A program made the translations under genes and the position numbers. The notes below the pieces were generated by a model. It saw only the letters and a program-made list of their open reading frames with translations, searched no databases and had not been told where the DNA came from. Positions 1 to 6,148 of a DNA stretch of 6,171 bases are shown here, piece by piece. The first letter of the stretch is position 1. Each line of letters starts with the position of its first letter. This DNA is from Lysobacterales bacterium UBA5700 (GTDB taxonomy: Bacteria; Pseudomonadota; Gammaproteobacteria; Xanthomonadales; Xanthomonadaceae), in assembly GCA_002420085.1 (NCBI GenBank), contig DIHI01000157.1, positions 1,902 through 8,072 on the forward strand, in the 5' to 3' direction.

Positions 1-875
1 GGGGCATAGCGGGTTCCATCCCAGAAGGTCGGGCGGAACGAAGTGCCGGCGATCGTGCCGCTGGCGCCGCTGCTGGCACCAAGGGTGCAGCGGCAGGCGG
101 TGATGCTGGTCTCGACGCGCTTCTGAATCTGCACGATGTCATCGCCGAAGGCATCACCGGCATCGCTGAAATTGAGCACGTCGAAGCGGGTTTCGATGAT
201 GGTGTCCTTGTTGCCCTTGCCAACGATCACCGGCTTCGGGTTGGTGGCGGCGGTGTCCTCGTTGTTGCCGACCGCGATCGGAATGACACCCGGCCCTTCC
301 GGCGTGACCGTGCGGACGATCGGCCGCCCGGCGTTCAAGGTCGAACCCAGGGTGCTGACATCGACCGTCGAGATATTGGCGCCGAGCGGGCCGACGATGT
401 CGCTGAACTGCACGCTCTTGACACCATTACCGAACGGATCGGTCCAACTGACGGTGACATCGACCTGCTTGAATTCGGCCAGCGGCGGCTGCACCGGCAC
501 CGTGGTGCCGAACACGCCACCATCATCCATCCAGGTCTGGGCGTCATAACGGATGGTGATGCCACCGGCACCGAGGGCACTATCGACGACCAGGAATGGC
601 AGTGCCGCCGGATCGACCGCGATATTGGCGCCGGTCGGGATGGCCTGATAGCCCATGGAGCGCAGGTTCTCGACCACGGCGACCGCTGCCGCCGCTGCCG
701 AGGAGCGGATCCGTGCATCGACACTGCTGCGAATCATCGCTGATTGCAGGGCGGTCAATGCCAGCAGGCCGGTGGACAGCACGACCACGGCGATCAGTGC
801 TTCCAGCAGGGAGAAGCCGCGCCCGAGGGGCCGTGGGCGGCGGGTGGCGAATGCAGGTGCGAAGTGGGCGTTCAT
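1..875 (-). CDS. pilV: Type IV pilus minor pilin, PilV-like (3' end outside the window)
   Basis: Inner-membrane prepilin expected to be cut and methylated by PilD and built into the minor-pilin complex that starts pilus assembly. Reading minus from ATG at 875, 291 codons are open to the window edge with no stop. Residues 1-20 form the leader, ending in RGRG-type basic sequence and Gly20; the mature protein begins FSLLEALIAVVVLSTGLLAL, with Glu at +5 and the helix of roughly residues 21-45. The FSLLE...VLSTGLLALTALQ pattern is what points to PilV rather than PilW or FimT. The start is supported by a GAGGA box 7 nt upstream. The visible part is already well above the roughly 185 residues of the Pseudomonas protein, and its only cysteines are a Cys261-x-Cys263 pair near the edge. 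It follows pilX by 15 nt. Family call fairly sure; the exact PilV assignment is less so, since it sits after pilX instead of before pilW. Confidence 0.82.
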   Translation of the reverse strand, partial: MNAHFAPAFATRRPRPLGRGFSLLEALIAVVVLSTGLLALTALQSAMIRSSVDARIRSSAAAAAVAVVENLRSMGYQAIPTGANIAVDPAALPFLVVDSALGAGGITIRYDAQTWMDDGGVFGTTVPVQPPLAEFKQVDVTVSWTDPFGNGVKSVQFSDIVGPLGANISTVDVSTLGSTLNAGRPIVRTVTPEGPGVIPIAVGNNEDTAATNPKPVIVGKGNKDTIIETRFDVLNFSDAGDAFGDDIVQIQKRVETSITACRCTLGASSGASGTIAGTSFRPTFWDGTRYA

Positions 876-882
876 CAAGTCA

Positions 883-887
883 TCCTC
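883..887 (-). promoter_or_regulatory. Ribosome binding site of pilV
   Basis: GAGGA on the minus strand, 7 nt before the ATG at 875 and lying in the 15-nt gap after the pilX stop. It fixes the pilV start. Confidence 0.7.
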
Positions 888-890
888 GCA

Positions 891-2501
891 TCAGTACGAG
901 AACCGATCGGTCCACGCGCCCGGCAGGGTGCCGAACGCCTGAAGCTCGGGGGAAGTGGAGAGTTGCCGCAATACGCCTTCGTTGTAGATGAAGGCGGCAG
1001 TGCCATTGGCCTTGACCACCGGCCCCTGGGTGACGGCTGCGCCATAGATCGCGCCTCGGCCATTGAAACGGAGCGAGGCATTGCCGCCCAGATTGCCGTC
1101 GGTCGGATTCGCACTGATCGTATTGACACCGCCATTCTCGATGCCCAGTGCCCGAACGAACAGCAGGCCGAACAGACGCAGGCCGGCGCTGAACTGGGCC
1201 GGGCCATCGATCACCAGGACCAGTGGACGCTCCGGACTGCCAACCTGGCGACCGAGGTTGCAGTCGGTGCGCATCCAGACCAGGCCGCGGGTATTGCTGT
1301 CGATCGAGGCGCAACCGCGTTCACGGGAATCGCGACTGGTGTCGGGGCTGGCGACCACGATGACATTGGCGTTCTGTCGCAGCCACAGTTCGTCGGCACC
1401 GACGGTCTGACCGGCATTGTCCGGATCAGGCAGCTTGATCAGGGTCTCGCAGAAGAAGTCGCCGTCCTCGTCGGTCCGGGCGGCCACACCGAACACGAAC
1501 TGGAACAGGTCACAGGGGAACTCGGCAGGCACCACGTTCTCGTTCGGACCGCAGTCATCGCCCGGCGGATCGATATCGAGAATGTCGATGCCCTCGCCAC
1601 AGGTATTGCCGGCCTTGGTGAACGACAGCGAGTTCTGGTCGGCCGGACAACTGCAATCGTCGCACAGCACGATGTCGGTGCGCAGATTGGCACAGCCGTC
1701 GCTGGGGCCGCAGAACGTCGGCGGGGCGTTGTTCTTGGCACCGAAGCGAATGAATTCGTCGAGATAGCAGGTATTCGGCGAGCCGGTCTTTTCGACATCG
1801 CGACGGGTCCAGACCGAAACCGGAACACCGGTGCCGGCCGAATTGGGGTTGGTCACGACATCCAGGCTGCCGGTGACATCGACGCTGCCGGACGACATGA
1901 TCGGCGGGGTTCCAACCACTGAATTGAGCTTGCTGAACGAGGTGATCGATTGCACCAGGGTCGCCGAGGAGGCTTCACCGGCGATCTGTGCCCGCGACAC
2001 GATGCTGACCACGCTGGCGCCGGCCGCTGCCGGGTCGGTGGAACAGGGGGTGCCGGCAGGGGCGCCTTCCGGCAGGCGGCACATCACCGCACCGACCCGG
2101 ATATTGGCCGAGAAGCCGCTGTTGCCGATCGCCAGAACTCCGCCCGCCAGCGGCCCGGCCAGTGGCACGTCGCCGGTATAACGCATCAGGGTGCCGCCAT
2201 TCGGGAACACCCCGCACGGGAAGCTGCCGTCGTTCGGGCAGGCCGTCCACAGGGCCGGATCGCGCAGATCATCGACGTTCTGCTTGAAGAACTCGCCGCC
2301 GAAGTTCAGCCCAGCCTCGGCGGCGTAATGGGCCATCTTGGCGCGAAAATCGTTGCCGGAGACCCGCTGCTCCTGCAGGCCGACATTGGTTGCCAGCAGG
2401 ACGATCACCGACAGCAGCAGGAGCAGGACCACGGCGACGATCAAGGTCACGCCGCGTTGCCTGGTCGATGTGGGAACGAGAGATGGATGGTTGCGCTTCA
2501 T
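891..2501 (-). CDS. pilX: Type IV pilus minor pilin PilX, enlarged and cysteine-rich
   Basis: Minor pilin of the PilX_N type, expected in the tip-initiating complex with PilV, PilW, FimT and PilY1. The 536-residue product starts MKRNH; the leader ends RQRG17 and is followed by VTLIVAVVLLLLLSVIVLLA and then an EQR..GND....AAEAGLN stretch (residues 43-66), the PilX_N hallmark. The +5 residue is Val, not Glu, which from memory is common in PilX and GspK types. The protein is far longer than the roughly 200 residues of classical PilX. Residues 85-415 hold all 16 cysteines (88, 96, 141, 153, 245, 264, 270, 280, 283, 285, 301, 317, 330, 351, 397, 414), with a CDDCSC cluster at 280-285. Residues 425-510 are Gly- and Val-rich (LVLVIDGPAQF, GLLFVRALG, GRGAIYGAAV), suggesting beta strands. 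The ribosome site is weak (CGGAA, 9 nt). It lies 48 nt after pilW. Confidence 0.85.
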   Translation of the reverse strand: MKRNHPSLVPTSTRQRGVTLIVAVVLLLLLSVIVLLATNVGLQEQRVSGNDFRAKMAHYAAEAGLNFGGEFFKQNVDDLRDPALWTACPNDGSFPCGVFPNGGTLMRYTGDVPLAGPLAGGVLAIGNSGFSANIRVGAVMCRLPEGAPAGTPCSTDPAAAGASVVSIVSRAQIAGEASSATLVQSITSFSKLNSVVGTPPIMSSGSVDVTGSLDVVTNPNSAGTGVPVSVWTRRDVEKTGSPNTCYLDEFIRFGAKNNAPPTFCGPSDGCANLRTDIVLCDDCSCPADQNSLSFTKAGNTCGEGIDILDIDPPGDDCGPNENVVPAEFPCDLFQFVFGVAARTDEDGDFFCETLIKLPDPDNAGQTVGADELWLRQNANVIVVASPDTSRDSRERGCASIDSNTRGLVWMRTDCNLGRQVGSPERPLVLVIDGPAQFSAGLRLFGLLFVRALGIENGGVNTISANPTDGNLGGNASLRFNGRGAIYGAAVTQGPVVKANGTAAFIYNEGVLRQLSTSPELQAFGTLPGAWTDRFSY

Positions 2502-2549
2502 GATGTCAGTTCCGATCAGGATCGTCGTCGCGGTGGCACGCGGACGGCA

Positions 2550-3320
2550 TCAGGGGGGCGGGGGCGGCGGATTGACCGAGGAGCGGATGCGTACCCGCTG
2601 GCCGAAGACCCGGACCACTTCGTTGTCACCGGCTCCGATCCGACCTTCGATCAGGACATTGATCGCCGAGCAGGCGGCATTGTTGGCGACCACGGTGTCG
2701 AAACAGCCGGCATCGGAGCCATCGAAGTCCAGCCGGGTGATCCGGATCTCGGGTGAACTGATCGGCGCGGAAGCGCCCGGTGCGGCACCGGCGCAGAATC
2801 CGCCGAGCGCAGCGGGGATATTGGCGGCCGGGTAGCGGGCGACCTGGATGCGCTGGTTGCCATCCAGCCAGATGCGTCGGCCCGGCCGGAGGTCGCTGTT
2901 CGGATCGCCGTCGTCGGGCACGAAATAAGAGAACTCGATGCAATCGGCATTGCCGTTGTCGACCGTCAGCAGACCGCTGAACTGGGTGACTGCGAGCGGC
3001 AGCGGATCCTGGCCGACGGCGGCCAGCAGAGCCGGTGCCGAGACGTGCCGGGCACGTCGAATCTCGCGACTGACCAGTTCCGACAGCGCGCGCAGTTCCT
3101 GGGTGAGGCGGATCGAACGCAGGTTCTCGGAATTGGCCCGCACCGAGGACACGATGAAGGCAACCAGGGCGCCGACGATGATCACGCCGACCGCCATCCC
3201 GACCAGCAGTTCGACCAGGGTGACCCCGGCCTGCCCGCGCCGATCGGCGGGATATGCCGGCGATCGGCGCGACCGCCCATATCCACCCTCTCCGAACAGA
3301 CGTGTGGCCAGGTTCAGCAC
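2550..3320 (-). CDS. pilW: Type IV pilus minor pilin PilW
   Basis: Minor pilin expected to join the pilus-priming complex. The product has 256 residues. Cleavage is predicted after Gly32 (GQAG | VTLVELLVGMAVGVIIVGALVAF), with Glu37 at +5, and the helix runs to about residue 58. The segment RLTQELRALSELVSREIRRARH (71-92) is typical of PilW after the membrane helix. The start is a GTG that overlaps the fimT stop by 7 nt; it is chosen because a GGAGG box lies 9 nt upstream inside fimT. This gives an unusually long 32-residue, Arg-rich leader. The globular part has cysteines at 127, 176, 206 and 217. The C-terminus ends in six prolines directly before TGA, coded by a C-rich tract. Translation is probably coupled to fimT. 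The family call is confident. Confidence 0.87.
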   Translation of the reverse strand: MLNLATRLFGEGGYGRSRRSPAYPADRRGQAGVTLVELLVGMAVGVIIVGALVAFIVSSVRANSENLRSIRLTQELRALSELVSREIRRARHVSAPALLAAVGQDPLPLAVTQFSGLLTVDNGNADCIEFSYFVPDDGDPNSDLRPGRRIWLDGNQRIQVARYPAANIPAALGGFCAGAAPGASAPISSPEIRITRLDFDGSDAGCFDTVVANNAACSAINVLIEGRIGAGDNEVVRVFGQRVRIRSSVNPPPPPP

Positions 3321-3925
3321 GACGGGTAGCCTCCGAACGAGGCATTGCCGGCCGGGATGCAGACCCGGACGTGGCCGAGCGGCTGCACCTGGAACTGCAA
3401 TGCGTAGCGGCCGGATTCGGAGGATGCCGTGATCGCCGCGCCGACCACGATGTTCTGCAGGGTGCCGAGCTTGCGGTCGAAGACCAGGGTGCCCGCCGTA
3501 GTATCGAGACTGACGCCACGGAATCGATCACCGGCCGCCACCACCAGCCGCTCGCCGCCGATCAGGCACTGGCCGCCATTGGTGCAATCGCAGGCGACGG
3601 CTGCGCCGGCCATGGCATTGGCACCGGGGTCGGCAGCGGCATTGGCGCCGACGCACCAGGCGGCCGATGTGCCGCCGAGACTGACTGCGACATTGCGGTC
3701 GCGCTTGACCGCTTCGGCGCGGGCGCGATTCATGAGTGCGACGATGTCATCGACAGCGCCGCGCAAACGTGCCTTCTCGAAGAAATCGGAAAACGAGGGG
3801 GCCGCCAATGCCATCAATACCGCCAATACCGTCACGGTTATCAGCAATTCGACCAAGGTAAAACCGTAACCCCGATGGGGTCGCATGCGGACATGGGCAA
3901 AGGCGGGCGGGCGGGCAGGAGCCAT
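3314..3925 (-). CDS. fimT: Type IV pilus minor pilin of the GspH/FimT family
   Basis: First gene of the minor-pilin operon; its family supplies the FimT/FimU subunit of the priming complex, which is also the class involved in DNA uptake in some species. The 203-residue product has a leader ending RGYG21, then FTLVELLITVTVLAVLMALAAP with Glu26 at +5. It continues F..F..KARLRGAVDDIVALMNRARAEAVKR (49-75), the diagnostic GspH/FimT helix. Six cysteines lie at 91, 112, 114, 120, 189 and 203, including a CDC motif and a C-terminal Cys. The ATG at 3925 has an AGGG box only 4 nt upstream; an alternative ATG at 3886 would give a short 8-residue leader but has no visible ribosome site. The gene overlaps pilW by 7 nt. 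FimU is an equally valid name. Confidence 0.87.
   Translation of the reverse strand: MAPARPPAFAHVRMRPHRGYGFTLVELLITVTVLAVLMALAAPSFSDFFEKARLRGAVDDIVALMNRARAEAVKRDRNVAVSLGGTSAAWCVGANAAADPGANAMAGAAVACDCTNGGQCLIGGERLVVAAGDRFRGVSLDTTAGTLVFDRKLGTLQNIVVGAAITASSESGRYALQFQVQPLGHVRVCIPAGNASFGGYPSC
3330..3334 (-). promoter_or_regulatory. Ribosome binding site of pilW, inside fimT
   Basis: GGAGG on the minus strand within the last fimT codons (Gly-Gly of FGGYPSC), 9 nt before the GTG at 3320. It is the strongest ribosome site in the operon and decides in favour of the GTG start. Confidence 0.65.
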
Positions 3926-3955
3926 GTAACCCTGAAACCGATTGGACTGGCATGC

Positions 3956-3983
3956 ATCGTACCGCCGATACCGATCAAGTCCA
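3956..3983 (-). promoter_or_regulatory. Candidate sigma-70 promoter of the minor-pilin operon
   Basis: On the minus strand TGGACT (3983-3978) and TACGAT (3961-3956) are 16 nt apart, each matching 4 of 6 consensus bases. Transcription would start near 3949, about 24 nt before the fimT ATG. The matches are modest, so this is a position-based suggestion. Confidence 0.3.
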
Positions 3984-4023
3984 GCCCCAATCGACAGGCG
4001 GCCAGGCAGGTGCGACGACCGGA

Positions 4024-4052
4024 TTCACCCGGCCGCCGGACGGCGTTAGCAT
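4024..4052 (+). promoter_or_regulatory. Candidate sigma-70 promoter of the pilE-like gene
   Basis: TTCACC (4024-4029) and TAGCAT (4047-4052) are separated by exactly 17 nt, each matching 4 of 6 consensus bases. Transcription would start near 4059, leaving a leader of about 23 nt before the ATG at 4082. I saw no sigma-54 type GG-N10-GC element in this spacer, although major pilin genes often use one. Confidence 0.38.
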
Positions 4053-4081
4053 GGACCTTCATCCCTGCCAGACCCGAAACC

Positions 4082-4471
4082 ATGAAGATCACCCGTGGAT
4101 TCACCCTGATCGAACTGATGATCGTCGTCGCCGTGGTGGCGGTGCTCGCGGCCATCGCGATCCCGGCTTACAGCGAGCAGGTCCGCAAGGGTCGGCGTGC
4201 CGATGCCATCCAGGGCACCTCGCAGTTGCGGCTCGAACTCGAGCGCTGGCGAGCCGACAACCCGTCCTATGCCAACAGTGCGCCAGCCAGCCCGAACTAC
4301 CCGGCACTGCCGGTCAGTCCGTTCTATGTGTTCGCGATCGTCAATCCGACCCCGGCCGGCTACAGCATCACCGCCACCCCCCAGGGCGCTCAGGCCAGCG
4401 ACGATTGCGGGGTGCTGACCCAGGTCAGTGGAACCGCCAAGCCCGCCTGGGCCAAGGCGGCCTGCAACTGA
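4082..4471 (+). CDS. pilE: Type IV pilin, PilE-like
   Basis: Small pilin of 129 residues (123 after processing). The short leader MKITRG is followed by FTLIELMIVVAVVAVLAAIAIP with Glu11 at +5 and the usual Pro at mature position 22. The helix continues as AYSEQVRKGRRADAIQGTSQ. The C-terminal region carries DDCG (Cys109) and a near-terminal Cys128, a likely disulfide loop as in PilE-type pilins. The ATG at 4082 is chosen because it gives the canonical 6-residue leader; the open frame extends far upstream only because it runs antisense through fimT. No clear Shine-Dalgarno box precedes it. It is transcribed away from fimT across 156 bp. It could be the minor pilin PilE or a small major pilin; its place next to the minor-pilin operon favours the former. 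Confidence 0.85.
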   Translation: MKITRGFTLIELMIVVAVVAVLAAIAIPAYSEQVRKGRRADAIQGTSQLRLELERWRADNPSYANSAPASPNYPALPVSPFYVFAIVNPTPAGYSITATPQGAQASDDCGVLTQVSGTAKPAWAKAACN

Positions 4472-4563
4472 TCGGCGATCCGGGCCAGCCGGGCGACCTG
4501 CGGCTCACTCGATCAGCCGGGTCGCGTCGGCACCGATGATCCAGCCCATCCGCTGGCCATGCT

Positions 4564-4585
4564 GCGGCGGGACCGGGCCCGCCGC
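4564..4585. terminator. GC-rich hairpin between the convergent pilE and ppnN genes
   Basis: GCGGCGGG (4564-4571) and CCCGCCGC (4578-4585) form a perfect 8-bp stem with a 6-nt loop; with one bulged base the stem extends by two more pairs. It lies in the 141-bp spacer between two converging stop codons, where a two-way terminator is expected. No T-tract follows on either strand, so it is not a classical intrinsic terminator. The rest of the spacer shows nothing else clear. Confidence 0.35.
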
Positions 4586-4612
4586 CAGACCGGACCGGCC
4601 GAGCCGCCTCGA

Positions 4613-6022
4613 TCAGGACAGCACGCGATAGCAGGGCCGGTATTCGCCCGACATCTTCATCCGCCGCTGCTCGACGAAGGCGCGCAGCAGCTCATCCAGA
4701 GCCCGCATGATCTCGGCATCGCCATGGATCTCGAATGGCCCGTGCGCTTCGATGCGGGCCATGCCGGGCTCCTTGACATTGCCGGCGACGATCCCGGAAA
4801 ACGCCCGACGCAGGTCGGCGGCCAGTTCGTGGACCGGTCGGCCACGATGCAGGTCCAGTCCGGCCATCGCCTCATGGGTCGGATCGAACGGATGCTGGAA
4901 GGCTTCCGGAATGTGCAGCGACCAGTTGAAGAAGAAGGCATCCTTGGCGTCGAGTCGATGCTGGCGAACCTGGCGCATGCCACGATCCATCGCGCGCGCG
5001 ACCTCGACCGGATCCTGGACCACGATTCGATAATGACGGGCCGCTTCCTCACCCAGGGCCAGACGCAGGAATCGATCGATCTGCTCGAAATAGTCGGCCG
5101 ACTCCTTCGGGCCGGTCAGCACCAGCGGGAACGGAATCTCGGCATTGGCCGGGTGCATCAGGATGCCGAGCAGGTAGAGGATTTCCTCGGCCGTACCGAC
5201 ACCGCCCGGAAACACGATGATGCCGTGGCCGAGCCGGACGAACGACTCCAGGCGCTTCTCGATGTCCGGCATGATGACCAGGTGATTGACGATCGGATTC
5301 GGCGACTCGGCCGCGATGATGCCGGGCTCGGTGATGCCGATGTAGCAGTTGTCGCGACGGCGCTGCTTGGCGTGGGCGATGGTCGCCCCCTTCATCGGCC
5401 CCTTCATGGCACCGGGACCGCAGCCGGTGACGATATCCAGTCCGCGCAGGCCGAGTTCGTAGCCGACCGCCTTGGTGTACTCGTATTCATGCCGGGGGAT
5501 CGAATGCCCGCCCCAGCAGACCACCATGTGCGGCTCGATGTTGGGTCGCAGCACCCGGGCATTACGCAGGATCTCGAACACGGCATTGGTGATGCCATCG
5601 GACGAGCGGAGATCGAACGCCTGGCTTTCGACCACTTCACTGGCGGTGTAGGCGATATCACGAACGACTGCGAACAGCAGTTCGGCGACGCCACGAATGA
5701 TTTCGCCATCGACGAAGGCGACCGCCGGTGCATTCCGGAGTTCGATCTTGATACCGCGATCCTGTTGCAGCACCTGGATGTCGAAATCCGGGTAGCGCAC
5801 CTGGGCGGCACGCGGATCGTCGGACTGACTGCCGCTGGTGAGCACGGCCAACGAACAGCGGCGCAGCAGTTCGTGCAAGCCACCGCTCGAAGCATCGCGC
5901 AACCGTGCGACCTCGTAGCGGGAGAGGACATCGAGTTCCCCACGCGGGGAGATGCGGGCATTGACGGTCTGGGCGCTCGGGTCCGCTCGATCCATATCGT
6001 TTGACATCCGGGGTGGTTTCAT
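4613..6022 (-). CDS. ppnN: Pyrimidine/purine nucleotide 5'-monophosphate nucleosidase PpnN (YgdH, LOG family)
   Basis: Cytosolic enzyme that splits nucleoside monophosphates into the free base and ribose 5-phosphate, serving purine salvage; the E. coli enzyme is bound and controlled by (p)ppGpp. The 469-residue product has the full three-part architecture: an N-terminal domain (about 22-145, ARISPRGELDVLSRYEV...RRCSLAVLTSG...FVDGEIIR), a central LOG Rossmann domain (about 160-335) with GGHSIPR (171-177), TGCGPGAMKGPMKGA (199-213) and the catalytic PGGVGTAEE (272-280), and a C-terminal domain to the end (FNWSLHIPEAFQHPFDPTHE, 365-384). Length is close to the 454 residues of E. coli PpnN. The first ATG adds a roughly 20-residue tail before the conserved start; ATGs at 6007 and 5995 are alternatives, and a promoter placed very close to 6022 favours 6007. 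It converges on pilE and has no visible link to the pilus. Confidence 0.93.
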   Translation of the reverse strand: MKPPRMSNDMDRADPSAQTVNARISPRGELDVLSRYEVARLRDASSGGLHELLRRCSLAVLTSGSQSDDPRAAQVRYPDFDIQVLQQDRGIKIELRNAPAVAFVDGEIIRGVAELLFAVVRDIAYTASEVVESQAFDLRSSDGITNAVFEILRNARVLRPNIEPHMVVCWGGHSIPRHEYEYTKAVGYELGLRGLDIVTGCGPGAMKGPMKGATIAHAKQRRRDNCYIGITEPGIIAAESPNPIVNHLVIMPDIEKRLESFVRLGHGIIVFPGGVGTAEEILYLLGILMHPANAEIPFPLVLTGPKESADYFEQIDRFLRLALGEEAARHYRIVVQDPVEVARAMDRGMRQVRQHRLDAKDAFFFNWSLHIPEAFQHPFDPTHEAMAGLDLHRGRPVHELAADLRRAFSGIVAGNVKEPGMARIEAHGPFEIHGDAEIMRALDELLRAFVEQRRMKMSGEYRPCYRVLS

Positions 6023-6036
6023 GGTCGGAACCCATC

Positions 6037-6045
6037 AGTCTAGCA
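6037..6045 (-). promoter_or_regulatory. Candidate extended -10 element of ppnN
   Basis: TGCTAGACT on the minus strand: a TAGACT hexamer (4 of 6) preceded directly by TGC, the extended -10 pattern. No good -35 is seen 16-18 nt upstream. Transcription would start near 6030, only about 8 nt before the ATG at 6022 but about 23 nt before the ATG at 6007. Confidence 0.38.
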
Positions 6046-6115
6046 TCCTGGGCCGTCGCCAGCGCGCGATGCGATCGCAGCGAGGGGTGTCATCATCGCC
6101 CCCCGATCATCACCG

Positions 6116-6148
6116 CAGGATCGACGATGTCCGGCCTGGTCGATCCTG
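6116..6148 (+). repeat. Perfect inverted repeat enclosing a ribosome site and start codon
   Basis: CAGGATCGAC (6116-6125) and GTCGATCCTG (6139-6148) are exact reverse complements with a 13-nt loop. The left arm contains the AGGA box and the loop contains the ATG at 6127. In RNA this would place the ribosome site in a stem. Confidence 0.6.

Noticed and set aside
1440..1580. Asp-rich stretches in PilX (DIDPPGDDCGPNE, TDEDGDFF) as calcium sites
   Set aside because: They resemble calcium loops only loosely and fit no full EF-hand or thrombospondin-type repeat, so no binding site is claimed.
744..1922. 392-codon open frame on the plus strand, antisense to pilX and pilV
   Set aside because: Its product is low-complexity, rich in Ala, Gly, Asp and Arg, and shows no domain, while the opposite strand codes well-formed pilins.
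3254..4081. Upstream in-frame extension of the pilE-like gene
   Set aside because: The extension runs antisense through fimT; the prepilin leader MKITRG needs the ATG at 4082.
4494..4524. Small stem CGGCT/AGCCG after the pilE stop as terminator
   Set aside because: Only 5 bp with a 9-nt loop and no T-tract; weaker than the hairpin at 4564-4585.
4559..6004. 481-codon open frame on the plus strand, antisense to ppnN
   Set aside because: It mirrors the full ppnN gene, whose protein is clearly recognisable; the antisense product shows no family pattern and is a by-product of GC-rich codon use.
6070..6079. Palindrome TGCGATCGCA in the ppnN upstream region
   Set aside because: A single 10-bp palindrome made of CG and GATC words is expected by chance in this sequence, and it does not line up with a promoter element.
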